A stretch of DNA of 64,000 bases from Muricea muricata (taxonomy: Eukaryota; Cnidaria; Anthozoa; Malacalcyonacea; Plexauridae): positions 30,289,282 through 30,353,281 of the forward strand of contig OY979718.1 of the NCBI GenBank assembly GCA_963855995.1. The letters are read 5' to 3'. The stretch's first letter is position 1, and each line of letters begins with the position of its first letter. The notes under the pieces are model-generated. The model searched no databases. It was not told where the DNA came from and was given only the letters and a program-made list of their open reading frames with translations. The position numbers and the translations under genes were made by a program. This document shows positions 11,174 to 21,094 of this stretch, in pieces.

Positions 11174-11757
11174 TACGGCAAGTCTTCAGCGTCTCTGTGT
11201 CGTCTGTGTCGAGAAGGGGTTGCCAAGCCACGAAACATCTTAATTTCACGGCTCGAGAAACACGCAGCTATTTCGACGCCGACGGTGGTGAGTAATAATA
11301 CGATATCGCAACAGCCTGACGATACTCGATCATCTCTACTTTCGGAAGACCAGTTGGCGCAAATACAGACAATTTCTACCCGCAGCGTCGAAGAATTGGT
11401 GGCAGAAATAGCGGGCAATGAGGCCCGTGCTACAGTCGAACCATGTCCAACTCGCAACCTCAATGAAATATAAGAACAGCAGCAATCCTGTTATTGCCAT
11501 TCGCGACGAAAACGAGGTCGGTACAACAGACATTTCAATGACCCCAACGTCAAACGTGGTACCTCAAAGCGATCGACCGGGAGAGAGCGTGCCGTATGGT
11601 AATAATTGTCATTAGGTTCCCGGGGCCATATTTCAAGAAAATTCATGCAGGCGGGTGAGATTTTTTGTTTTGTCTAAGCAACTGCCTAAGAGCATTTCGA
11701 CAAATAACCAACCAGACGATGCCCTAGTATTGACAAGAATTTCTTAAAAGAAAATGT
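11174..11757 (+). pseudogene. Decayed reading frame, transposable-element-like N-terminal protein fragment
   Basis: One forward frame is open from 11,174 to a TAA at 11,471. From about 11,285 it gives a plausible protein start region with a Ser/Gln/Asp-rich stretch and then an amphipathic helix-like part (SEDQLAQIQTI, then SVEELVAEIAG). A second frame overlaps from 11,418 and continues to 11,757, broken only by a TAG at 11,613-11,615. After that stop it reads LSKQLPKSISTNNQPDDALV, which again looks like real protein. The simplest reading is one coding sequence with a frameshift between about 11,418 and 11,470 and one nonsense mutation. A polar N-terminus, a helix and then an LSK-LPK stretch reminds me of gag-like or recombinase-associated proteins of invertebrate retroelements, but no catalytic domain is present, so the family is a guess. 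No ATG is clearly the start. A 102-codon frame on the minus strand (11,463-11,155) is the alternative; its product has no recognisable feature. Confidence 0.4.
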
Positions 11758-11820
11758 TTCATTGTAAGATTCAAACCGGCTTAGGTGAAACAGATTTAAA
11801 ACGCATCATAAATATATGTC
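11758..11820. other. Short non-coding stretch before the A run
   Basis: An AT-rich stretch after the end of the broken frame. CATAAA at 11,807-11,812, nine bases before the A15 run, resembles a variant polyadenylation signal. With the A run it could mark the 3' end of a retroposed RNA, but the upstream promoter-like set argues against a simple processed copy. Confidence 0.3.
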
Positions 11821-11835
11821 AAAAAAAAAAAAAAA
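11821..11835 (+). repeat. A15 homopolymer
   Basis: Fifteen consecutive A bases, the only such run in the window. It is either a simple repeat or the remnant of a poly(A) tail dividing the insert into a left, coding-remnant part and a right, hairpin-rich part. Confidence 0.9.
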
Positions 11836-12097
11836 TGCTAGCATGGTCAGCTGCGCTTGCCGCATTGCCAATGGTTTGATCACATAATTGTAATATAGAA
11901 GCTTTGTGGGGAAGCTGCTGGTAATTGTCATGGCCCCATCCAGGTTTCCTGTCTTTCAGGTTTTTCCCGGCCTTCCTGATGATCCAGCTGTAGTATAACC
12001 AATGGCAGTGCTCAAACACAGGCCTTACCATCGCCGGCTAAAGCTGTCTACTATACGATTACAGCTATTGTGGGAGCTGGGTTGCTCGTCTATGGGG
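11836..12097. other. Middle of the insert, no gene seen
   Basis: No protein with recognisable motifs in any frame. The longest is a 70-codon minus-strand frame (12,031-11,819) that ends in a run of Phe from the A15 tract, so it is unlikely to be real. CAGGTTTCCTG and TCAGGTTTTTCC (about 11,941-11,968) are close direct repeats. Confidence 0.4.
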
Positions 12098-12116
12098 AAT
12101 ACACATTCTGTGTATT
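12098..12116. other. Perfect hairpin, 8-bp stem
   Basis: AATACACA (12,098-12,105) and TGTGTATT (12,109-12,116) are exact inverted copies around TTC. It is the first of the series of hairpins in the right part of the insert. Confidence 0.7.
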
Positions 12117-12194
12117 TGTGGGGTTGAAGTGCTCCTAATGATCACTTTCTGGCCATAGACTCACATTATTTATTGTAAATATATATTCCATGCA

Positions 12195-12207
12195 AGTTCT
12201 AGGAACT
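12195..12207. other. Small hairpin, 5-bp stem
   Basis: AGTTC and GAACT pair around TAG. Its last two bases are also the first two of the next stem-loop, so the hairpins abut with no spacer. Confidence 0.55.
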
Positions 12208-12236
12208 GTCAGAGGGGATTGTAACCCCTTGGACAG
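12206..12236. other. Core stem-loop 1 of 3 (outer stem CTGTC/GACAG)
   Basis: The 15-base core GGGGATTGTAACCCC (12,214-12,228) can fold by its GGGG/CCCC ends. It sits inside a 5-bp perfect outer stem, CTGTC (12,206-12,210) with GACAG (12,232-12,236). Three unpaired bases lie on each side (AGA and TTG). Confidence 0.75.
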
Positions 12237-12239
12237 GTT

Positions 12240-12272
12240 AATGTTATGGGGGATTGTAACCCCTCTAACATT
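12240..12272. other. Core stem-loop 2 of 3 (outer stem AATGTTA/TAACATT)
   Basis: The same 15-base core, at 12,249-12,263, sits inside a 7-bp perfect outer stem, AATGTTA (12,240-12,246) with TAACATT (12,266-12,272). Two bases lie on each side. The outer stem has a different sequence from unit 1, while the core is identical. Confidence 0.78.
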
Positions 12273-12300
12273 GCCTGATGGGGATTGTAACCCCAAGGCA
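12272..12300. other. Core stem-loop 3 of 3 (outer stem TGCCT/AGGCA)
   Basis: A third identical core, at 12,280-12,294, sits inside TGCCT (12,272-12,276) and AGGCA (12,296-12,300), with GAT on the left and a single A on the right. It shares its first base with the end of unit 2. Core starts are 35 and 31 bases apart. Confidence 0.75.
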
Positions 12301-12308
12301 TCCAGTCG

Positions 12309-12337
12309 CCTAGCGGGCATATATACACCCCGCTAGG
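12309..12337. other. Hairpin with 9-bp perfect GC-rich stem and TATATA loop
   Basis: CCTAGCGGG (12,309-12,317) pairs exactly with CCCGCTAGG (12,329-12,337) around the 11-base loop CATATATACAC. It is the strongest hairpin in the window and follows the three core stem-loops by eight bases. The loop could also serve as a TATA box with the three cores as upstream sites. I see no Rho-independent-type T tract after it. Confidence 0.8.
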
Positions 12338-12482
12338 TTATACAAGCTTGCATATTTATGAGTCTATGATAACACTAACAATGCTATGTAATCAATTTTT
12401 TACTACCGGAGTACTTCACCCTCAACGACCCATCTCTCCCACACAATTACTTGTTTGTCTGTTTTGTTGTCGTAGCGGTCAA
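12338..12482. other. Right part of the insert, no gene seen
   Basis: A mixed AT-rich stretch with no gene or repeat that I can support. A forward frame running into the satellite from 12,348 (79 codons) ends with satellite-encoded residues and is not a gene. Confidence 0.45.
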
Positions 12483-12497
12483 ATCAAAAGCTTTGAT
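12483..12497. other. Hairpin at the right edge of the insert
   Basis: ATCAAA and TTTGAT pair around AGC, three bases inside the right TTAA. It mirrors the placement, though not the sequence, of the palindrome at the left edge. Confidence 0.5.
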
Positions 12498-12500
12498 ACA

Positions 12501-12504
12501 TTAA
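12501..12504. repeat. Candidate target-site duplication TTAA, right
   Basis: This is the right partner of 10,689-10,692. The satellite resumes at once as CGTTCAAATCGCTTCTAGAA, in the same GAGTGTTC monomer type whose first part precedes the insert, so no satellite bases appear to be lost. Confidence 0.6.
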
Positions 12505-13151
12505 CGTTCAAATCGCTTCTAGAACGCTTAAAACGCGATTTTGAGTGTTCTAAGATCGTTTCTTTTCAGTGTACAAGCAAGTTATAGGTTTCTCATTTCA
12601 ACATGTCATTTCACTCATCCCGTTGGTTTGAGGATCGAAAACCTGATTCCCGACTTGCTAAGTTCTGCAATTTCCATTTAGAAGGTCTCTTTTAGGTCCA
12701 TGATTGCGGTACATCATTGCGCTCAACTCGTTCACTTTAGCACTGAAAACATCAATTTAAGCTCTAAAACGTCACCCTGATGGATTTAAAACGGCGATTT
12801 TAAGTTGGTGATTTGAGCATGTTTTTACGCTCAAATCGCTTCTAGAACACTTAAAACGCAATTTTGCTGGTTCTAAGATCGTTTCTTTTCAGTTTACAAG
12901 AGAGTTATAGGTTTCTCATGTCAACGGGTTACTTCGCTCATCTCGATAGTTTGAGCGCCGAAAACCTGATTCCCGACTTCCAAAGTTCTGCAATTTCCAT
13001 CTATTAGGTCTCACTTAGGTCCGTGATTGCAGTACATTATTGCGCTCAACTCGTTCACTTTAGCACTGAAAACATCATTTTAAGCTCTAAAACGTCACCC
13101 TGATCGATTTAAAACAGCAATTTTTCGTTGGCGATTTGAGCATGTTTTTAC

Positions 13152-13474
13152 GTTCAAATCGCTTCTAGAACGCTTAAAACGCGATTTTGATGGTTCTAAG
13201 ATCGTTTCTTTTCTGCTTACAAGAAAGTTATAGGTTTCTCATGTCAACGGGTTACTTCGCTCATCCCGATGGTTTGAGCGTCGAAAACCTAATTCCGGCC
13301 TTGCTAAGTTCTGCAATTTCCATTTAGAAGGTCTCTTTTTGGTCCGTGATTGCAGTACATCATTTCGCTCAACTCGTTTACTTTAGCACTGAAAACATCA
13401 TTTTAAGCTTTAAAACGTCACCTTGACCGACATAAAACGGCGATTTTAAGTTGGTGATTTGAGCATGTTTTAAC
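13152..13474 (+). repeat. Chimeric monomer (class 1 with a class 2 patch)
   Basis: This monomer is class 1 on both sides (CTGCTTACAAGAAAG before, CTCATCCCGATGG and GAGCGTCGAAAACC after). In between it carries the class 2 stretch CTCATGTCAACGGGTTAC in place of CTCATTTCAACATGTC. Short patches of this kind are typical of gene conversion between repeats. Confidence 0.7.
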
Positions 13475-16400
13475 GCTCAAATCGCATCTAGAAGACTAAA
13501 AACGCAATTTTGATGGTTCTAAGATCGTTTCTTTTCAGTTTACAAAAGAGTTAAAGGTTTCTCATGTCAACGGGTTACTTCGCTCATCTCGATAGTTTGA
13601 GCGCCGAAAACATGATTCCCGACTTGCTAAGTTCTGCAATTTCCATTTATTAGGTCTCTTTTAGGTCCGTGAATGCAGTACATCATTGCGCTCAACTCGT
13701 TCAATTTAGCACAGAAAACATCATTTTAAGCTTTAAAACGTCACCCTGATTCATTTAAAACGGCAACTTTTAGTTGGTGATTTGAGCATATTTTTACGTT
13801 CAAATCGCTTCTAGAACGCTTAAAAGGTGATTTTGATGGTTCTAAGATCGTTTCTTTTCTGCTTACAAGAAAGTTATAGGTTTCTCATTTCAACATGTCA
13901 TTTCGCTCATCCCGATGGTTTGAGCGTCGAAAACCTGATTCCGGCCTTGCTAAGTTCTGCAATTTCCATTTAGAAGGTCTTTTTTAGGTCCGTGATTGCA
14001 GTACATCATTTCGCTCAACTCGTTCACTTTAGCACTGAAAACATCATTTTAAACTCAAAAACGTCACCCTGATCGATTTAAAAACGGCGATTTTAAGTGT
14101 GTGATTTGAGCATGTTTTCACGCTCAAATCGTTCTAGAACGGGTAAAACGCAATTTTGATGGTTCTAAGATCGTTTCTGTTCAGTTTACTAGAGAGTTAT
14201 AGGTTTCTCATGTCAACGGGTTACTTCGCTCATCTCGATAGTTTGAGCGCCGAAAACATGATTCCCGACTTGCTAAGTTGTGCAATTTCCATTTAGAAGG
14301 TCTCTTTTAGGTCCGTGAATGCAGTACATCATTGCGCTCAACTCGTTCACTTTAGCACAGAAAACATCATTTTAAGCTTTAAAACGTCACCCTGATTGAT
14401 TTAAAACGGCAACTTTTAGTTGGGGATTTGAGCATATTTTTACGTTCAAATCGCTTCTAGAACGCTTAAAAGGTGATTTTGATGGTTCTAAGATCGTTTC
14501 ATTTCTGCTTACAAGAAAGTTATAGGTTTCTCATTTCAACATGTCATTTCGCTCATCCCGATGGTTTGAGCGTCGAAAACCTGATTCCGGCCTTGCTAAG
14601 TTCTGCAATTTCCATTTAGAAGGTCTCTTTTAGGTCCGTGATTGCAGTACATCATTTCGCTCAACTCGTTCACTTTAGCACTGAAAACATCATTTTAAAC
14701 TCAAAAACGTCACCCTGATCGATTTAAAACGGCGATTTTAAGTTGGTGATTTGAGCATGTTTTCACGCTCAAATCGTTCTAGAACGGGTAAAACGCAATT
14801 TTGATGCTTCTAAGATCGTTTCTGTTCAGTTTACTAGAGAGTTATAGGTTTCTCATGTCAACGGGTTACTTCGCTCATCTCGATAGTTTGAGCGCCGAAA
14901 ACATGATTCCCGACTTGCTAAGTTCTGCAATTTCCATTTATTAGGTCTCTTTTAGGTCCGTGAATGCAGTACATCATTGAGCTCAACTCGTTCACTTTAG
15001 CACTGAAAACATCATTTTAGGCTTTAAAGCGTCACCCTGATCGATTTAAAACGGCAACTTTTAGTTGGTGATTTGAGCATGTTTTTACGTTGAAATCGCT
15101 TCTAGAACGCTTAAAACGCGATCTTGAGTGTTCTAAGATCGTTTCTTTTCAGTTTACAAGCAAGTTATAGGTTTCTCATTTCAACATGTCATTTCGCTCA
15201 TCCCGTTGGTTTGAGGACCGAAAACCTGATTCCCGACTTGCAAAGTTCTGAAATTTCCATTTAGAAGGTCTCTTTTAGGTCCGTGATTGCAGTACATCAT
15301 TTCGCTCAACTCGTTCACTTTAGCACTGAAAACATCATTTTAAACTCAAAAACGTCACCCTGATCGATTTAGAACGGCGATTTTAAGTTGGTGATTTGAG
15401 CATGTTTTCACGCTCAAATCGTTCTAGAACGGGTAAAACGCAATTTTGATGCTTCTAAGATCGTTTCTGTTCAGTTTACTAGAGAGTTATAGGTTTCTCA
15501 TGTCAACGGGTTACTTCGCTCATCTCGATAGTTTGAGCGCCGAAAACATGATTCCCGACTTGCTAAGTTCTGCAATTTCCATTTATTAGGTCTCTTTTAG
15601 GTCCGTGAATGCAGTACATCATTGAGCTCAACTCGTTCACTTTAGCACTGAAAACATCATTTTAGGCTTTAAAGCGTCACCCTGATCGATTTAAAACGGC
15701 AACTTTTAGTAGGTGATTTGAGCATGTTTTTACGTTGAAATCGCTTCTAGAACGCTTAAAACGCGATCTTGAGTGTTCTAAGATCGTTTCTTTTCAGTTT
15801 ACAAGCAAGTTATAGGTTTCTCATTTCAACATGTCATTTCGCTCATCCCGTTGGTTTGAGGACCGAAAACCTGATTCCCGACTTGCTAAGTTCTGCAATT
15901 TCCATTTAGAAGGTCTCTTTTAGGTCCGTGATTGCAGTACATCATTTCGCTCTACTCGTTCACTTTAGCACTGAAAACATCATTTTAAGCTTGAAAACGT
16001 CACCTTGATCGACATAAATCGGCGATTTTAAGTTGGTGATTTGAGCATGTTTTAACGCTCAAATCGCTTCTAGAAGACTAAAAACGCAATTTTGATGGTT
16101 CTAAGATCGTTTCTTTTCAGTTTACAAGAGAGTTATAGGTTTCTCATGTCAACGGGTTACTTCGCTCATCTCGATAGTTTGAGCGCCGAAAACATGATTC
16201 CCGACTTCCTAAGTTCTGCAATTTCCATTTATTGTGTCTCTTTTAGGTCCGTCATTGCAGTACGTTATTGCGCTCAACTCGTTCACTTTAGCACTGAAAA
16301 CATCATTTTAAGCTCTAAAACGTCACCCTGATCGATTTAAAACAGCAATATTTAGTTGGTGATTTGAGCATGTTTTTACGTTCAAATCGCTTTTAGAGCG

Positions 16401-17221
16401 CTTAAAACGCGATTTTGGTGGTTCTAAGATCGTTTTTTTTCTGCTTACAAGAAAGTTATAGGTTTCTCATTTCAACATGTCAATTCGCTCATCCCGATGG
16501 TTTGAGCGTCGAAAACCTGATTCCGGCCTTGCTAAGTTCTGCAATTTCCATTTAGAAGGTCTCTTTTAGGTCCGTGATTGCAGTACATCATTTCGCTCAA
16601 CTCGTTCACTTTAGCACTGAAAACATCATTTTAAGCTTTAAAACGTCACCTTGATCGACATAAAACGGCGATTTTAAGTTGGTGATTTGAGCATGTTTTA
16701 ACGCTCAAAAAGCTTCTAGAACACTTAAAACGCAATTTTGATGGTTCTAAGATCGTTGCTGTTCAGTTTACTAGAAAGTTATAGGTTTCTTATGTCAACG
16801 GGTTACTTCGCTCATCTCGATAGTTTGAGCGCCGAAAACATGATTCCCGACTTGCTAAGTTCTGCAATTTCGATTTATTGGGTCTCTTTTAGGTCCGTCA
16901 TTGCAGTACATTATTGCGCTCAACTCGTTCACTTTAGCACTGAAAACATCATTTTAAGCTCTAAAACGTCACCCTGAGCGATTTAAAACAACAATTTTTA
17001 GTTGGTGATTTGAGCATGTTTTCACGCTCAAATCGTTCTAGAACAGGTAAAACGCAATTTTGATGGTTCTAAGATCGTTTCTGTTAAGTTTACTAGAGAG
17101 TTTTCGGTTTCTCATGTCAACGGGTTACTTCGCTCATCTCGATAGTTTGAGCGCCGAAAACATGATTCCCGACTTGCTAAGTTCTGCAATTTCCATTTAT
17201 TGTGTCTCTTTTAGGTCCGTC
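13349..17221 (+). repeat. 12-monomer higher-order repeat, copy 1 (3,873 bp)
   Basis: This is followed directly by a second copy at a constant 3,873 offset. I found only a few differences by eye, for example 14,280 G against 18,153 C, 14,537 C against 18,410 A, and 16,417 G against 20,290 T. The left edge is set where GTCCGTGATTG (13,348) differs from GTCCGTCATTG (17,221). Confidence 0.92.
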
Positions 17222-20200
17222 ATTGCAGTACATCATTTCGCTCAACTCGTTTACTTTAGCACTGAAAACATCATTTTAAGCTTTAAAACGTCACCTTGAC
17301 CGACATAAAACGGCGATTTTAAGTTGGTGATTTGAGCATGTTTTAACGCTCAAATCGCATCTAGAAGACTAAAAACGCAATTTTGATGGTTCTAAGATCG
17401 TTTCTTTTCAGTTTACAAAAGAGTTAAAGGTTTCTCATGTCAACGGGTTACTTCGCTCATCTCGATAGTTTGAGCGCCGAAAACATGATTCCCGACTTGC
17501 TAAGTTCTGCAATTTCCATTTATTAGGTCTCTTTTAGGTCCGTGAATGCAGTACATCATTGCGCTCAACTCGTTCAATTTAGCACAGAAAACATCATTTT
17601 AAGCTTTAAAACGTCACCCTGATTCATTTAAAACGGCAACTTTTAGTTGGTGATTTGAGCATATTTTTACGTTCAAATCGCTTCTAGAACGCTTAAAAGG
17701 TGATTTTGATGGTTCTAAGATCGTTTCTTTTCTGCTTACAAGAAAGTTATAGGTTTCTCATTTCAACATGTCATTTCGCTCATCCCGATGGTTTGAGCGT
17801 CGAAAACCTGATTCCGGCCTTGCTAAGTTCTGCAATTTCCATTTAGAAGGTCTTTTTTAGGTCCGTGATTGCAGTACATCATTTCGCTCAACTCGTTCAC
17901 TTTAGCACTGAAAACATCATTTTAAACTCAAAAACGTCACCCTGATCGATTTAAAAACGGCGATTTTAAGTGTGTGATTTGAGCATGTTTTCACGCTCAA
18001 ATCGTTCTAGAACGGGTAAAACGCAATTTTGATGGTTCTAAGATCGTTTCTGTTCAGTTTACTAGAGAGTTATAGGTTTCTCATGTCAACGGGTTACTTC
18101 GCTCATCTCGATAGTTTGAGCGCCGAAAACATGATTCCCGACTTGCTAAGTTCTGCAATTTCCATTTAGAAGGTCTCTTTTAGGTCCGTGAATGCAGTAC
18201 ATCATTGCGCTCAACTCGTTCACTTTAGCACAGAAAACATCATTTTAAGCTTTAAAACGTCACCCTGATTGATTTAAAACGGCAACTTTTAGTTGGGGAT
18301 TTGAGCATATTTTTACGTTCAAATCGCTTCTAGAACGCTTAAAAGGTGATTTTGATGGTTCTAAGATCGTTTCATTTCTGCTTACAAGAAAGTTATAGGT
18401 TTCTCATTTAAACATGTCATTTCGCTCATCCCGATGGTTTGAGCGTCGAAAACCTGATTCCGGCCTTGCTAAGTTCTGCAATTTCCATTTAGAAGGTCTC
18501 TTTTAGGTCCGTGATTGCAGTACATCATTTCGCTCAACTCGTTCACTTTAGCACTGAAAACATCATTTTAAACTCAAAAACGTCACCCTGATCGATTTAA
18601 AACGGCGATTTTAAGTTGGTGATTTGAGCATGTTTTCACGCTCAAATCGTTCTAGAACGGGTAAAACGCAATTTTGATGCTTCTAAGATCGTTTCTGTTC
18701 AGTTTACTAGAGAGTTATAGGTTTCTCATGTCAACGGGTTACTTCGCTCATCTCGATAGTTTGAGCGCCGAAAACATGATTCCCGACTTGCTAAGTTCTG
18801 CAATTTCCATTTATTAGGTCTCTTTTAGGTCCGTGAATGCAGTACATCATTGAGCTCAACTCGTTCACTTTAGCACTGAAAACATCATTTTAGGCTTTAA
18901 AGCGTCACCCTGATCGATTTAAAACGGCAACTTTTAGTTGGTGATTTGAGCATGTTTTTACGTTGAAATCGCTTCTAGAACGCTTAAAACGCGATCTTGA
19001 GTGTTCTAAGATCGTTTCTTTTCAGTTTACAAGCAAGTTATAGGTTTCTCATTTCAACATGTCATTTCGCTCATCCCGTTGGTTTGAGGACCGAAAACCT
19101 GATTCCCGACTTGCAAAGTTCTGAAATTTCCATTTAGAAGGTCTCTTTTAGGTCCGTGATTGCAGTACATCATTTCGCTCAACTCGTTCACTTTAGCACT
19201 GAAAACATCATTTTAAACTCAAAAACGTCACCCTGATCGATTTAGAACGGCGATTTTAAGTTGGTGATTTGAGCATGTTTTCACGCTCAAATCGTTCTAG
19301 AACGGGTAAAACGCAATTTTGATGCTTCTAAGATCGTTTCTGTTCAGTTTACTAGAGAGTTATAGGTTTCTCATGTCAACGGGTTACTTCGCTCATCTCG
19401 ATAGTTTGAGCGCCGAAAACATGATTCCCGACTTGCTAAGTTCTGCAATTTCCATTTATTAGGTCTCTTTTAGGTCCGTGAATGCAGTACATCATTGAGC
19501 TCAACTCGTTCACTTTAGCACTGAAAACATCATTTTAGGCTTTAAAGCGTCACCCTGATCGATTTAAAACGGCAACTTTTAGTAGGTGATTTGAGCATGT
19601 TTTTACGTTGAAATCGCTTCTAGAACGCTTAAAACGCGATCTTGAGTGTTCTAAGATCGTTTCTTTTCAGTTTACAAGCAAGTTATAGGTTTCTCATTTC
19701 AACATGTCATTTCGCTCATCCCGTTGGTTTGAGGACCGAAAACCTGATTCCCGACTTGCTAAGTTCTGCAATTTCCATTTAGAAGGTCTCTTTTAGGTCC
19801 GTGATTGCAGTACATCATTTCGCTCTACTCGTTCACTTTAGCACTGAAAACATCATTTTAAGCTTGAAAACGTCACCTTGATCGACATAAATCGGCGATT
19901 TTAAGTTGGTGATTTGAGCATGTTTTAACGCTCAAATCGCTTCTAGAAGACTAAAAACGCAATTTTGATGGTTCTAAGATCGTTTCTTTTCAGTTTACAA
20001 GAGAGTTATAGGTTTCTCATGTCAACGGGTTACTTCGCTCATCTCGATAGTTTGAGCGCCGAAAACATGATTCCCGACTTCCTAAGTTCTGCAATTTCCA
20101 TTTATTGTGTCTCTTTTAGGTCCGTCATTGCAGTACGTTATTGCGCTCAACTCGTTCACTTTAGCACTGAAAACATCATTTTAAGCTCTAAAACGTCACC

Positions 20201-21094
20201 CTGATCGATTTAAAACAGCAATATTTAGTTGGTGATTTGAGCATGTTTTTACGTTCAAATCGCTTTTAGAGCGCTTAAAACGCGATTTTTGTGGTTCTAA
20301 GATCGTTTTTTTTCTGCTTACAAGAAAGTTATAGGTTTCTCATTTCAACATGTCAATTCGCTCATCCCGATGGTTTGAGCGTCGAAAACCTGATTCCGGC
20401 CTTGCTAAGTTCTGCAATTTCCATTTAGAAGGTCTCTTTTAGGTCCGTGATTGCAGTACATCATTTCGCTCAACTCGTTCACTTTAGCACTGAAAACATC
20501 ATTTTAAGCTTTAAAACGTCACCTTGATCGACATAAAACGGCGATTTTAAGTTGGTGATTTGAGCATGTTTTAACGCTCAAAAAGCTTCTAGAACACTTA
20601 AAACGCAATTTTGATGGTTCTAAGATCGTTGCTGTTCAGTTTACTAGAAAGTTATAGGTTTCTTATGTCAACGGGTTACTTCGCTCATCTCGATAGTTTG
20701 AGCGCCGAAAACATGATTCCCGACTTGCTAAGTTCTGCAATTTCGATTTATTGGGTCTCTTTTAGGTCCGTCATTGCAGTACATTATTGCGCTCAACTCG
20801 TTCACTTTAGCACTGAAAACATCATTTTAAGCTCTAAAACGTCACCCTGAGCGATTTAAAACAACAATTTTTAGTTGGTGATTTGAGCATGTTTTCACGC
20901 TCAAATCGTTCTAGAACCGGTAAAACGCAATTTTGATGGTTCTAAGATCGTTTCTGTTAAGTTTACTAGAGAGTTTTCGGTTTCTCATGTCAACGGGTTA
21001 CTTCGCTCATCTCGATAGTTTGAGCGCCGAAAACATGATTCCCGACTTGCTAAGTTCTGCAATTTCCATTTATTGTGTCTCTTTTAGGTCCGTC
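17222..21094 (+). repeat. 12-monomer higher-order repeat, copy 2 (3,873 bp)
   Basis: A near-identical tandem copy of 13,349-17,221. Identity ends about ten bases past this edge, where GTACGTTATTGC replaces GTACATCATTTC. The junction near 17,222 lies inside subunit B, so the crossover joined two monomers in register. Confidence 0.92.

Larger units (their letters stand above)
10693..12500 (+). mobile_element. 1,808-bp non-satellite insert flanked by TTAA
   Basis: A single block of unrelated sequence breaks one satellite monomer cleanly. TTAA duplication is the known signature of piggyBac-type DNA transposons, but the two ends (GCCAATTTATAAT and, inverted, TGTATCAAAGC) do not form a terminal inverted repeat, and no DDE transposase is visible. 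It could be a non-autonomous or internally rearranged element, a composite of several insertions, or captured host DNA. Inside are a promoter-like set (10,945-11,005), a broken reading frame (11,174-11,757), an A15 run and a cluster of hairpins (12,098-12,337). The base composition is more mixed and GC-richer than the satellite. Confidence 0.6.

Noticed and set aside
11155-11463. 102-codon minus-strand frame in the insert
   Set aside because: Its product is Arg/Ser-rich with no motif, and it lies opposite forward frames whose products look more like protein. Kept only as the alternative to the pseudogene.
11760-11835. SINE with a tRNA-like B box on the minus strand, ending at the A run
   Set aside because: GGTTTGAATCT resembles a B box, but no A box is found upstream on that strand, and the A run lies on the wrong side for a SINE tail.
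11819-12031. 70-codon minus-strand frame next to the A15 run
   Set aside because: It ends in a Phe run coded by the homopolymer and has no recognisable domain.
12309-12337. Bacterial-type intrinsic terminator
   Set aside because: The stem is strong, but no T tract follows it, and the setting is eukaryotic.
10693-12500. Solo LTR
   Set aside because: The ends do not start with TG, and no pair of direct terminal repeats is seen. Only the right end happens to finish with CA.
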